DNA of 28,522 nt from JAZGDL01 sp036477795 (lineage in GTDB: Bacteria > Planctomycetota > Phycisphaerae > UBA1845). A program made the translations under genes and the position numbers. The notes beneath the pieces are model-generated. The model searched no databases and had not been told where the DNA came from. It worked only from the letters and a program-made list of their open reading frames with translations. Below are positions 15,279-21,382 of the stretch, one piece after another. The stretch spans positions 1-28,522 of the forward strand of contig JAZGDL010000466.1 in the NCBI GenBank assembly GCA_036477795.1. Direction: 5' to 3'. Each line of letters begins with the position of its first letter. The stretch's first letter is position 1.

Positions 15279-16379
15279 ATGTTGGCGTCGGCGGCGTGGT
15301 CGTTTGTGGCCCGCAATTGGGCGTTGATCAGCATCGCGACGACGCTGGTGCTGTTGGTGGTCATACCCGCGGTGGTGATACGCAAATATGTGCTTGTGGC
15401 CCTTAACATCATCGACGACGTCGCTCCGCCGGTCTGGCCGGAATCGCGTGAGGCGGTCCCGACGGAGGGGGAGTCCGTTTCTTTCAGCGCTTTTGACGGA
15501 CATGCCCTGGGCGGGACCATGCTGCCTGCCGAGGCTGGGGTTCCCAAGAAAGGGGCGGTGATATTCGCTCATGAATTCGGCGTGGATCGCTGGAGCTGTT
15601 ACCGCTACGCTCTGCCGCTGCGCCGGGCGGGCTACGAGGTGTTTGCTTTTGATTTCCGAGGCCACGGCCAATCGCCGGGTGAGAAGGGCTACAAGCCGCG
15701 ACAGTTTCCGAGTGATCGGGAGCAGTTCGACATGCTGGGGGCGATCGGCTTCGTCGAAGATTACCTGGAGCATCAGGGGCGGCCTCGGGAGGTGGGCCTG
15801 GTGGGCTTGTCCCGCGGCGGAGGCGCGGCGATATTGGCCTCGGTCGGTGTCGAAAGCGTCAAGGCCATCGCGGTGGACGGCGCCTTCAGCAGCGACACGG
15901 TTCTGGAGTATCTTCTGAAGAAGTGGGCGTGTATTTTTGCGAAACTGCGGGTGGTGTACGAGAATCATCCGCCCGCTTTTTGGCGATTTCTGCGCTGGCG
16001 GGTGATGGTGCAGGCGGAGAAGACCTTTCACTGCCACTACCCGTCGGTGCGTAATGCCCTGCGGCGAATCGGCGATGTGCCGATATTCTTCATCCACGGG
16101 GAGCGGGACACCTATATCCCGGTGGAGCAGGCTCAGATACTGTACAGCCAGGCGGTGGGGCCCAAGTATCTGTGGACGGTTCCGGGGGCCCGTCACAATC
16201 AGAGCGTCAACGTGCAACCGGAGGAGTATGGCCGGCGGCTGGCGGCGTTCTTCGATCGACACCTGGCCGGCTGCGATTCGCCGGCGGTGCTGGATCACGC
16301 CGCTCTTAGCGACCTGTCCCAGCCGCTGGGGACGGAGGAGTCAGCCGGCGTGGCACGCGTGGAGCAGCGCATTCTATAA
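15279..16379 (+). CDS. Membrane-anchored alpha/beta hydrolase
   Basis: 366 residues from the ATG at 15279. The open frame reaches back to 15135, but that part is encoded by mosaic repeat B and is probably not native; a TTG at 15252 is an alternative start. A membrane helix (NWALISIATTLVLLVVIPAV, about 13-32) is followed by an alpha/beta hydrolase domain: AVIFAHEFGVDRWS, FDFRGHGQS (oxyanion region), nucleophile Ser178 in GLSRGGG, catalytic Asp in HGERDTYIP and catalytic His in GARHNQS. It probably acts as a serine esterase or peptidase-like hydrolase tethered to the inner membrane. The substrate is not known. Confidence 0.85.
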   Translation: MLASAAWSFVARNWALISIATTLVLLVVIPAVVIRKYVLVALNIIDDVAPPVWPESREAVPTEGESVSFSAFDGHALGGTMLPAEAGVPKKGAVIFAHEFGVDRWSCYRYALPLRRAGYEVFAFDFRGHGQSPGEKGYKPRQFPSDREQFDMLGAIGFVEDYLEHQGRPREVGLVGLSRGGGAAILASVGVESVKAIAVDGAFSSDTVLEYLLKKWACIFAKLRVVYENHPPAFWRFLRWRVMVQAEKTFHCHYPSVRNALRRIGDVPIFFIHGERDTYIPVEQAQILYSQAVGPKYLWTVPGARHNQSVNVQPEEYGRRLAAFFDRHLAGCDSPAVLDHAALSDLSQPLGTEESAGVARVEQRIL

Positions 16380-16404
16380 CATCGGTCTTCGCAATCGATG
16401 AGGG

Positions 16405-16426
16405 GCGCGAGAAGGGATTCTCGCAC
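16405..16426. repeat. GTGCGAGAAAGGATTCTCGC palindrome, copy 2
   Basis: GCGCGAGAAGG followed by ATTCTCGCAC, in the 80-base gap between the hydrolase and DUF971 genes. Confidence 0.75.
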
Positions 16427-16459
16427 CAGCGGTAAGACGATGCGCTCTGAGAAGCCCCC

Positions 16460-16807
16460 ATGGCAGATCACTCGAAAGAACAAATCACCCCGTCGGAGTT
16501 GAAGGTCAGGCGGGCTGAGCAGGAGCTGCGGATCAGGTGGCGGGACGGAAAAGAGAGCGTGTTTGCGGCGTTCATGCTGCGCAAGCAATGTCCCTGCGCA
16601 ACGTGCCGGCAGGAGCGGGAGAAGCAGAGCCGGACGTTGCTACCGGTCCTCAAACAAGCTCCCCCGACCGAACTGAAACTGACCAACGCGCAATTGGTGG
16701 GCAACTATGCGATCCAACTTTTCTGGTCCGACGGTCACAGCACGGGGATATACGATTTCAAGTATCTTCGCGGGCTTGATGATCTCAGTCAGACGGAAGC
16801 CAAGTAG
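16460..16807 (+). CDS. DUF971 (gamma-butyrobetaine hydroxylase-like N-terminal domain) protein
   Basis: 115 residues. The family pattern is clear: PSELKVRRAEQELRIRWRDG, a CPCATCR cysteine cluster, and the closing FWSDGHSTGIYDFKYLRGL. Stand-alone DUF971 proteins bind a metal through this cluster and are often found with Mrp/ApbC iron-sulfur carriers; no such partner is here. The role is therefore uncertain and probably linked to Fe-S or redox chemistry in the cytosol. The TAG stop lies within the first bases of an inverted-repeat element (16804-16877), so the C-terminal end is set by that repeat. Confidence 0.88.
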   Translation: MADHSKEQITPSELKVRRAEQELRIRWRDGKESVFAAFMLRKQCPCATCRQEREKQSRTLLPVLKQAPPTELKLTNAQLVGNYAIQLFWSDGHSTGIYDFKYLRGLDDLSQTEAK

Positions 16808-16877
16808 GGTCCGCCGTGCGGACCACCCCGTGGCCGTCCACCAACTTTGCGTTCGTGGTCCGCACGGCGGACCCTAT
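16804..16877 (-). repeat. 74-bp GTAGGGTCCGC inverted-repeat element, complete copy
   Basis: The terminal inverted repeats are 23 bp with one mismatch at the last base (GTAGGG at one end, CCCTAT at the other). The inside (GTGGCCGTCCACCAACTTTG) is the reverse complement of the inside of the copy at 8103-8221. It has no open frame of its own. Confidence 0.9.
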
Positions 16878-17002
16878 TTGGGGGAGCGTGAGCGATTACC
16901 CCGTTTTCGGGGTTGCCCCGGAGCCAGTTTGGCCGACAATTGAATCCGGCGGAGGCTGGGGCGGTACAATACGGCGGACTCAACAGTTAGTGAGAATCGA
17001 GC

Positions 17003-17947
17003 ATGACCAGCAAATGGATCGCGGTATCAATAGCTGTGCTGATGGCCTTTGGCGGTGCCCCATGGCACGCCACGGCGCAAGTCATCACTTCCGGATCGCC
17101 TGCTGAAAACGTCGCCAACCGCGGGGGCCGGCGGCCCGGGCTGATGGTAGCCGCCGGAATCGCGCAGCATCGGTTCGGCCCGGAAATCACCCGACCGGCC
17201 GATTCCGATCCCGAGGACCGGCTGGCGGAGAACCTCATCATCACCTTCCTACGTAACCTGTTCGCGACGCTGAGCGGGTTGATTCCCTTCTTGCCCAATC
17301 TTCTGGCCGATACGGGAACGACGACGCCACCAGCCACCGGCGGCGGTGGTGGCGGTTTGGACGATATCGTCATGACCGAGATCGCCCAGGACGGCGGCGT
17401 GGTTCTGGTGGAGCTGCTCAACCGCGGACCGATCGAGACCCGGATCGACGGTTGGCGGTTTGCTGACGGCACCAACGTGAGTCCGCCTCTGCCCGTCATC
17501 GAGTTGGATCGCAATGCGACGGTGGTGGTGCAGCTCGGCGGGGAGACCCAGAATCCGCTGGCGGACTTGCTGCTCGGCTTCCGCGTCCTGTCGGTCACCG
17601 CCGGCGAATTGGCCTTGTACGATTTTTCGACCGTGTCCGGCGACTCGCCGCCGATAGAAGAGGCCCGCTTCATGATCGACTACCTACAGTGGAACGACGA
17701 CGACCAGGAGCGCGATCCGCCGTTGGAGGAGGTCGCGGTGCGGGCCAGCCTGTGGAGCGAGATTGACTTCATCCAGGCCCCGCTGGCCAACATCACCTTC
17801 CGACTGGACTCCGGCGCCGAGGGCCGCACCACTACTTCGTCTCGCGATTTTCTGATCCGCCCATTCGCTGATAACACGCTGGGCGTTCCCGAGAGCCAGC
17901 TCACCACCGATACCGAGGTCAACGAAAACTCCGGAAACGGGCGGTAG
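17003..17947 (+). CDS. Secreted lamin-tail-like protein of unknown function
   Basis: 314 residues. A signal peptide (MTSKWIAVSIAVLMAFGG, cleavage near HATAQ) is followed by a low-complexity linker (TGTTTPPATGGGGGG, about 105-120). A beta-rich domain then reads IVMTEIAQDGGVVLVELLNR, IDGWRFADG and ATVVVQLGG, and later YLQWN and LWSEIDFI. This strand order and the GW-F-DG turn resemble the lamin-tail (LTD) domain seen on exported bacterial proteins. There is no catalytic motif. It is likely extracellular or periplasmic; the linker suggests a tethered module. Confidence 0.75.
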   Translation: MTSKWIAVSIAVLMAFGGAPWHATAQVITSGSPAENVANRGGRRPGLMVAAGIAQHRFGPEITRPADSDPEDRLAENLIITFLRNLFATLSGLIPFLPNLLADTGTTTPPATGGGGGGLDDIVMTEIAQDGGVVLVELLNRGPIETRIDGWRFADGTNVSPPLPVIELDRNATVVVQLGGETQNPLADLLLGFRVLSVTAGELALYDFSTVSGDSPPIEEARFMIDYLQWNDDDQERDPPLEEVAVRASLWSEIDFIQAPLANITFRLDSGAEGRTTTSSRDFLIRPFADNTLGVPESQLTTDTEVNENSGNGR

Positions 17948-18029
17948 CCTTGGCTACGTACCCAACGTGGTCCCCCAGTGACCCCCTTTACCTTCCACCC
18001 GAGACGTAACTAAAAAGTAGATCGCGGAA

Positions 18030-18093
18030 GGGATGGCCCGTTCGGACCACCCCCCGGACAGATCCGTACGTGAAGAATCACTTCATACGGCTC
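18030..18093 (-). ncRNA. Degenerate group II intron 3' end (domains V and VI)
   Basis: On the minus strand, 18093 to 18061 reads GAGCCGUAUGAAG, a loop, then CUUCACGUACGGAUC. This reproduces domain V: the AGC catalytic triad near the 5' side, the lower stem, the two-base CG bulge and the upper stem. The usual GAAA tetraloop is altered (UGAUU in its place) and one lower pair is G-A. A second hairpin follows at 18054-18030, a ten-pair stem around a GAAC loop, in the position of domain VI. No reverse-transcriptase frame or other intron domain is visible, so it is a relic. The call rests on similarity to remembered domain V sequences. Confidence 0.62.
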
Positions 18094-18161
18094 TTGCCTC
18101 GAGTCGAGCGCGAGATCGTTGGTGGGGATAAGGATGAACAATGTGGGGACGCGGACGGGGG

Positions 18162-18219
18162 AAAAAAGGGAACGCAGCTCGTTTCCGCACGCGGCGCCGA
18201 GCAAAATGAGCTGCGTCCC
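18162..18219 (-). terminator. Inverted repeat with T-run, possible minus-strand terminator or repeat
   Basis: On the minus strand GGGACGCAGCTC pairs with GAGCTGCGTTCCC across a 27-base loop, followed by six T residues. The layout (A-run, GGG, palindromic arms) parallels the GGGGTCAGGCTAC palindrome at 19068-19159, so it may be a member of the same broad repeat class. Confidence 0.5.
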
Positions 18220-18681
18220 GTTTCTCGTTCAGGAATGCCGTTTTCGTGATCCGATTGCTGCCGCCCACGCCGATCTCCCGTTGCCGGTGGCGCTGGGGTG
18301 GCGCAGGGAAGTGTAGGCGGGACGGGCGGCTACGCCATGTACCGCATAAGTCCCTGCTGCTCCGTGCGTTGCGATCAACGTTAATGTGAAAGGTGCTCCC
18401 GCGACCTCTTGTCTCTGGGGCGGTCCTGGTGACGCAGCGGCAGGCGGGCCATAGCCGGCCGGGGCCGCAATCGGGGTTGACTCCTGCAGAGTTGACGGGT
18501 ATGCTACGGATGGTTGGTTTGTCGAACGAGGTGAGGTTGCGTACCTGACGTTGGCTACCCAGGTCTGGATCGCATTGCCGAGAGCGTCTTCCCATCCTAC
18601 GAGGCTGGAACGTCGGCCACTTTCACACACGACCCTGAAAGCAAAACAGCGGGTCGGTCATGCCATCGACAGGAGAATGCG

Positions 18682-18990
18682 ATGGGAAAAAAGTTGTATG
18701 TCGGGAACCTAGGCTATGATGTCAGCAACTCGGATTTGGAAGCACTGCTGGCGGCGCACGGAACGGTCCTTAGCGCGGAAGTCATCATGGACCGATCGAC
18801 CGGGCAGAGCAAAGGGTTTGGATTCGTCGAGATGGGCTCAGATGCGGACGCCCAAGCGGGCATCGCGGCGTTGGACGGCCAGGACCACGGCGGTCGGACG
18901 CTAAAGGTCAACGAAGCCAAGCCCCGCGAAGCGCGCGGCGGCGGCGGTGGTCGAGGTGGATACGGCGGCAGTCGCCGAGACCGCTATTGA
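18682..18990 (+). CDS. Glycine-rich RRM RNA-binding protein
   Basis: 102 residues with a strong AGGAG site upstream. A single RNA-recognition motif spans about 1-80, with RNP2 (KLYVGNL, 4-10) and RNP1 (KGFGFVEM, 44-51). A Gly/Arg-rich tail follows (GGGGGRGGYGG). Such short RRM proteins occur in Cyanobacteria and Planctomycetes and bind single-stranded RNA, often in cold or stress responses; the exact targets are unknown. A good terminator follows at 19016-19046, so the gene is probably monocistronic. Confidence 0.95.
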   Translation: MGKKLYVGNLGYDVSNSDLEALLAAHGTVLSAEVIMDRSTGQSKGFGFVEMGSDADAQAGIAALDGQDHGGRTLKVNEAKPREARGGGGGRGGYGGSRRDRY

Positions 18991-19015
18991 CCCACGGCAC
19001 CGCACCGGGAACCAC

Positions 19016-19046
19016 AGGGCCACCCTTGGTGGCCCTTTCTTTTTAT
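19016..19046 (+). terminator. Rho-independent terminator of the RRM gene
   Basis: AGGGCCACC, loop CTT, GGTGGCCCT, then TTCTTTTTAT: a nine-pair perfect stem with a U-rich tail, 26 bases after the stop codon. Confidence 0.9.
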
Positions 19047-19067
19047 GCGCGCTGATCCAGGCCACGG

Positions 19068-19159
19068 GGGAGAAAAAGGGGTCAGGCTACTTTTTCTCGG
19101 TCCTCTCCGGTCGTTTCTCACTGCAACTCACGAAAAAGTAGCCTGACCCCTTTTTCTCC
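19068..19159. repeat. Long inverted repeat of the GGGGTCAGGCTAC family
   Basis: Arms of about 29-31 bases (core AAAAAGGGGTCAGGCTAC and its mirror GTAGCCTGACCCCTTTTT) flank a 32-base loop. The right arm ends four bases from the 3' end of tRNA-Pro. Similar palindromes recur in many environmental genomes. Confidence 0.9.
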
Positions 19160-19163
19160 TGAT

Positions 19164-19238
19164 TCGGGGCGACTGGATTCGAACCAGCGACCTCTTGACC
19201 CCCAGTCAAGCACTCTAACCAAGCTGAGCTACGCCCCG
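19164..19238 (-). tRNA. tRNA-Pro (anticodon GGG)
   Basis: The minus strand folds as a full cloverleaf: acceptor CGGGGCG with CGCCCCG, D arm GCTC/GAGT, anticodon stem CTTGA/TCAAG with loop CTGGGGG (anticodon GGG), five-base variable loop and T arm GCTGG/CCAGT around TTCGAAT. The discriminator is A, as expected for bacterial tRNA-Pro. CCA is not encoded. Confidence 0.95.
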
Positions 19239-19523
19239 GCTGGCCTGCTCAATGCCGCATACTAAGGGATTCGTACATGATACTCAAGCCCTCCTCTCCG
19301 ACCCCAATCCCTCGGCCGTCAATCTCTAGTACAATGTTCGAGGAGCTCGTGTCCGCGAGCTACTCTACGCGTGGCGCGCAGCGGCCATCCAGTCGTCCGG
19401 GTGATCCGCGACCGGCGGTGGAGCAACGCCTCTTCGGTAATCCACGTCATCCACGCGGCGCGAAGGAGGAGTCTGAAAGTCGGAGTGAACCGCCGGCGCC
19501 GGTAGCATCACGGTTCTCCTCCT
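19239..19523. other. Intergenic region between small basic protein gene and tRNA-Pro
   Basis: It contains the tRNA promoter. It also holds an imperfect inverted repeat near 19462-19523 (AAGGAGGAG paired with CTCCTCCTT, inner GAACCG with CGGTTC), just after the stop of the minus-strand small gene. The repeat may end that transcript, but there is no T-run. No gene seen. Confidence 0.5.
19259..19287 (-). promoter_or_regulatory. Sigma-70-like promoter of tRNA-Pro
   Basis: On the minus strand TTGAGT and TAGTAT are separated by 17 bases, and the -10 box ends about 20 bases before the mature tRNA 5' end. This leaves a short leader for RNase P removal. Confidence 0.55.
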
Positions 19524-19715
19524 TCACTCTGCACAACAGCCACCGTGCGACACCGTCTCGGTCTCCTTAGCGAGCGTTAGGGCATGATCCTGTTCCGCCT
19601 GTTGCAGTTGCCGGCGGTGCCGCACCCGAGCCTCATACCCCATCCCGGTCAGATCCATGGCGCGAAGGGCATCCAGCTTCCGCTTTCGTTTCCGCATATC
19701 CTGCGTGCTTGCCAT
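19524..19715 (-). CDS. Small basic protein of unknown function
   Basis: 63 residues from an ATG at 19715 with AGGAG about eleven bases upstream. The protein is highly charged and predicted helical (MASTQDMRKRKRKLDALRAM, later RVRHRRQLQQAEQDHAL) and ends with a CC pair. It has no signal peptide and no known domain. It follows the sigma-54 activator gene by 99 bases on the same strand and may share its transcript. The ribosome site and basic helix support a real gene, perhaps nucleic-acid or ribosome binding, but this is a guess. Confidence 0.5.
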   Translation of the reverse strand: MASTQDMRKRKRKLDALRAMDLTGMGYEARVRHRRQLQQAEQDHALTLAKETETVSHGGCCAE

Positions 19716-19814
19716 ATCGTATTTCGCTCCTGTAGATTTTAGAAGCTTACTCGATGTACAGCATCGGCCTGACGCCCCGCCGGAATTAGCCCGTCTTAGC
19801 AACAGGCCACCCCG

Positions 19815-21191
19815 CTAGGTGATCCCGTAGTCTTTCAGCTTGCGATACAGCGTCCTGGCCCCGATCTTCAGAATGCCAGCGGCCTTCTCTCGATTGCCAC
19901 CGGTAAGCTTCAAGGTGTTCAATATGTGAATACGTTCCACGTCGGCCATGCTTAGTCCTACCAGGCTGGGCACGCCGAAGGGGACGATATCGGTGCTTCC
20001 GCGAATGGATTCGGGCAGATCCTCGACGTCGAGCATCGTGTCTTCCGCTTCCACCACCATGCGCTCCACCACGTTCTTGAGCTCGCGCACGTTGCCGCGC
20101 CAACTGTAGTTGGTCAGCTTACGAAGGGCCTCCGGCGTAATACCTTCCACCTCCCGATCATTCTCTTGATTGGCCAAGCGCACGAAGTGCTCCAGCAGCA
20201 GCGGGATATCCTCACGCCGCTGGCGAAGGGGCGGAATACGAATACCGCCGTTGGCGTGCAGACGGTAGAACAGGTCCTCCCGAAACTCACCCGCTTCCAC
20301 GCGCTCCCACAAGTCATGATGAGTGGCAGCCACGAAACGCACGTCGACGTTGCGCATCTCGTTCGAGCCCACGCGCATGAACTCGCCGCCCTCCAGCGTG
20401 CGCAACAGCTTGGCCTGCATGGTCCGCGGCATGTCCCCGATCTCGTCCAGAAACAGAGTGCCCCCGTCCGCCGCCTCCAGAACCCCCTTGCGATCCGCGA
20501 AGGCTCCGGTGAACGCACCCTTCACGTGCCCGAACAACTCGCTCTCCAACAGGCTTTCACTCAGGGCGGCGCAGTTGATGGGCACGAAAGGCTTGTTGCG
20601 CCGTGGCGAATTAGTGTGAATGGCCTGGGCCACTAACTCCTTGCCGGTCCCCGATTCCCCGACGATCAATATGGTGCTTTTGGTCGGGGCCAGCTTGGAT
20701 ACCCGCTTCAGCTCCTTGGCCAACGCTTCACTCGATCCCAGTATCCCCTCGAAATCGAAGGCCTTGTCAAGCTGCTGGCGCTTCAGGCGATTCTGACGGG
20801 CAGTCGTGGCCCGCCGCGCCGCCCGGTCCACCTTGGTGCTCAGGGCGTCCAGATCCAACGGCTTGATGATGTAGTCGTAGGCGCGATTGGGGTTGTCGGG
20901 ACTCAGGGCGTCGCGGGCCAGTTGCTCGCTGCCGTGCCCGGTCAGGAGAATGACCTCGATGTCGGGGGATTGCTCTTTGGCTTGTGCCAGCACCTCCATG
21001 CCGTTCACGTCGCCGGTCAGCTTGTAGCCGGTTATCACCACGTCGGGCGGGCGCTGGCGAATGCTGGCGATGGCATCGGCTCCGCTGGTGACCACCTTGC
21101 AGGCGTGGCCGCTGCGCGATATGCGGTCCGCGATGGTCCCGCCTTCGGCGTCCTCATCCTCGACGATCAGCACAAACGCCTTGTCATTCAT
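19815..21191 (-). CDS. NtrC-family sigma-54 activator with an atypical receiver
   Basis: 458 residues from ATG at 21191 (LIVEDED follows at once). The receiver (1-~125) keeps the acidic pocket and the IKP lysine but has Gly55 in place of the phospho-Asp (VVITGYKLTGD). The AAA+ domain has Walker A GESGTGKE (178-185), the sigma-54 contact loop GAFTGA (225-230), Walker B FLDEIGD and an Arg-finger region (FREDLFYRL). A Fis-type helix-turn-helix closes the protein (REKAAGILKIGARTLYRKLK). It should open promoters bound by sigma-54 RNA polymerase, but without ordinary Asp phosphorylation. No cognate kinase is adjacent. It follows pnp on the same strand after 191 bases that include two hairpin repeats. 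Confidence 0.93.
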   Translation of the reverse strand: MNDKAFVLIVEDEDAEGGTIADRISRSGHACKVVTSGADAIASIRQRPPDVVITGYKLTGDVNGMEVLAQAKEQSPDIEVILLTGHGSEQLARDALSPDNPNRAYDYIIKPLDLDALSTKVDRAARRATTARQNRLKRQQLDKAFDFEGILGSSEALAKELKRVSKLAPTKSTILIVGESGTGKELVAQAIHTNSPRRNKPFVPINCAALSESLLESELFGHVKGAFTGAFADRKGVLEAADGGTLFLDEIGDMPRTMQAKLLRTLEGGEFMRVGSNEMRNVDVRFVAATHHDLWERVEAGEFREDLFYRLHANGGIRIPPLRQRREDIPLLLEHFVRLANQENDREVEGITPEALRKLTNYSWRGNVRELKNVVERMVVEAEDTMLDVEDLPESIRGSTDIVPFGVPSLVGLSMADVERIHILNTLKLTGGNREKAAGILKIGARTLYRKLKDYGIT

Positions 21192-21215
21192 CACAGGTAC
21201 GATCGCCGCTTGCTG

Positions 21216-21237
21216 GTGCGAGAATCCTTTCTCGCAC
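21216..21237. repeat. GTGCGAGAAAGGATTCTCGC palindrome, copy 3
   Basis: A perfect-ended 22-base hairpin (GTGCGAGAATCC and its mirror) 25 bases upstream of the sigma-54 activator start codon. Confidence 0.8.
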
Positions 21238-21246
21238 CTCTCGGTC

Positions 21247-21270
21247 GGAGCGAGATGGTAATCTCGCTCC
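21247..21270. repeat. GGAGCGAGAT hairpin in the activator leader
   Basis: GGAGCGAGAT and ATCTCGCTCC are perfect inverted arms around GGTA, ten bases from the neighbouring palindrome. The two related hairpins in tandem may form a leader structure. Confidence 0.75.
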
Positions 21271-21382
21271 AGCGACATTCGCCGGATGGCTGACGCTGGA
21301 GGAAAATCCATTCAACCGTGCTGCAAACGTGACCGCAAAACGCGGCCCCGGTCATCTTGGGCGCCGCCGCTTCCGGGCCCTA

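Larger units (their letters stand above)
17948..18681. other. Gene-poor region with intron remnant and hairpin
   Basis: No convincing gene is found in these 734 bases. The minus-strand frames within 18083-18630 have no recognisable motif, no ribosome site and unnatural composition. The stretch holds a group II intron domain V-like sequence (18061-18093), an adjoining hairpin (18030-18054) and a terminator-like inverted repeat (18162-18219). Confidence 0.65.

Noticed and set aside
15246..16298. 350-codon minus-strand frame opposite the hydrolase
   Set aside because: It is a His/Arg/Gln-rich shadow of the alpha/beta hydrolase, with no motif or ribosome site.
18083..18630. Minus-strand frames in the gene-poor region, considered as a group II intron protein
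   Set aside because: They contain no reverse-transcriptase motifs (no YADD) and no maturase features; composition looks non-coding.
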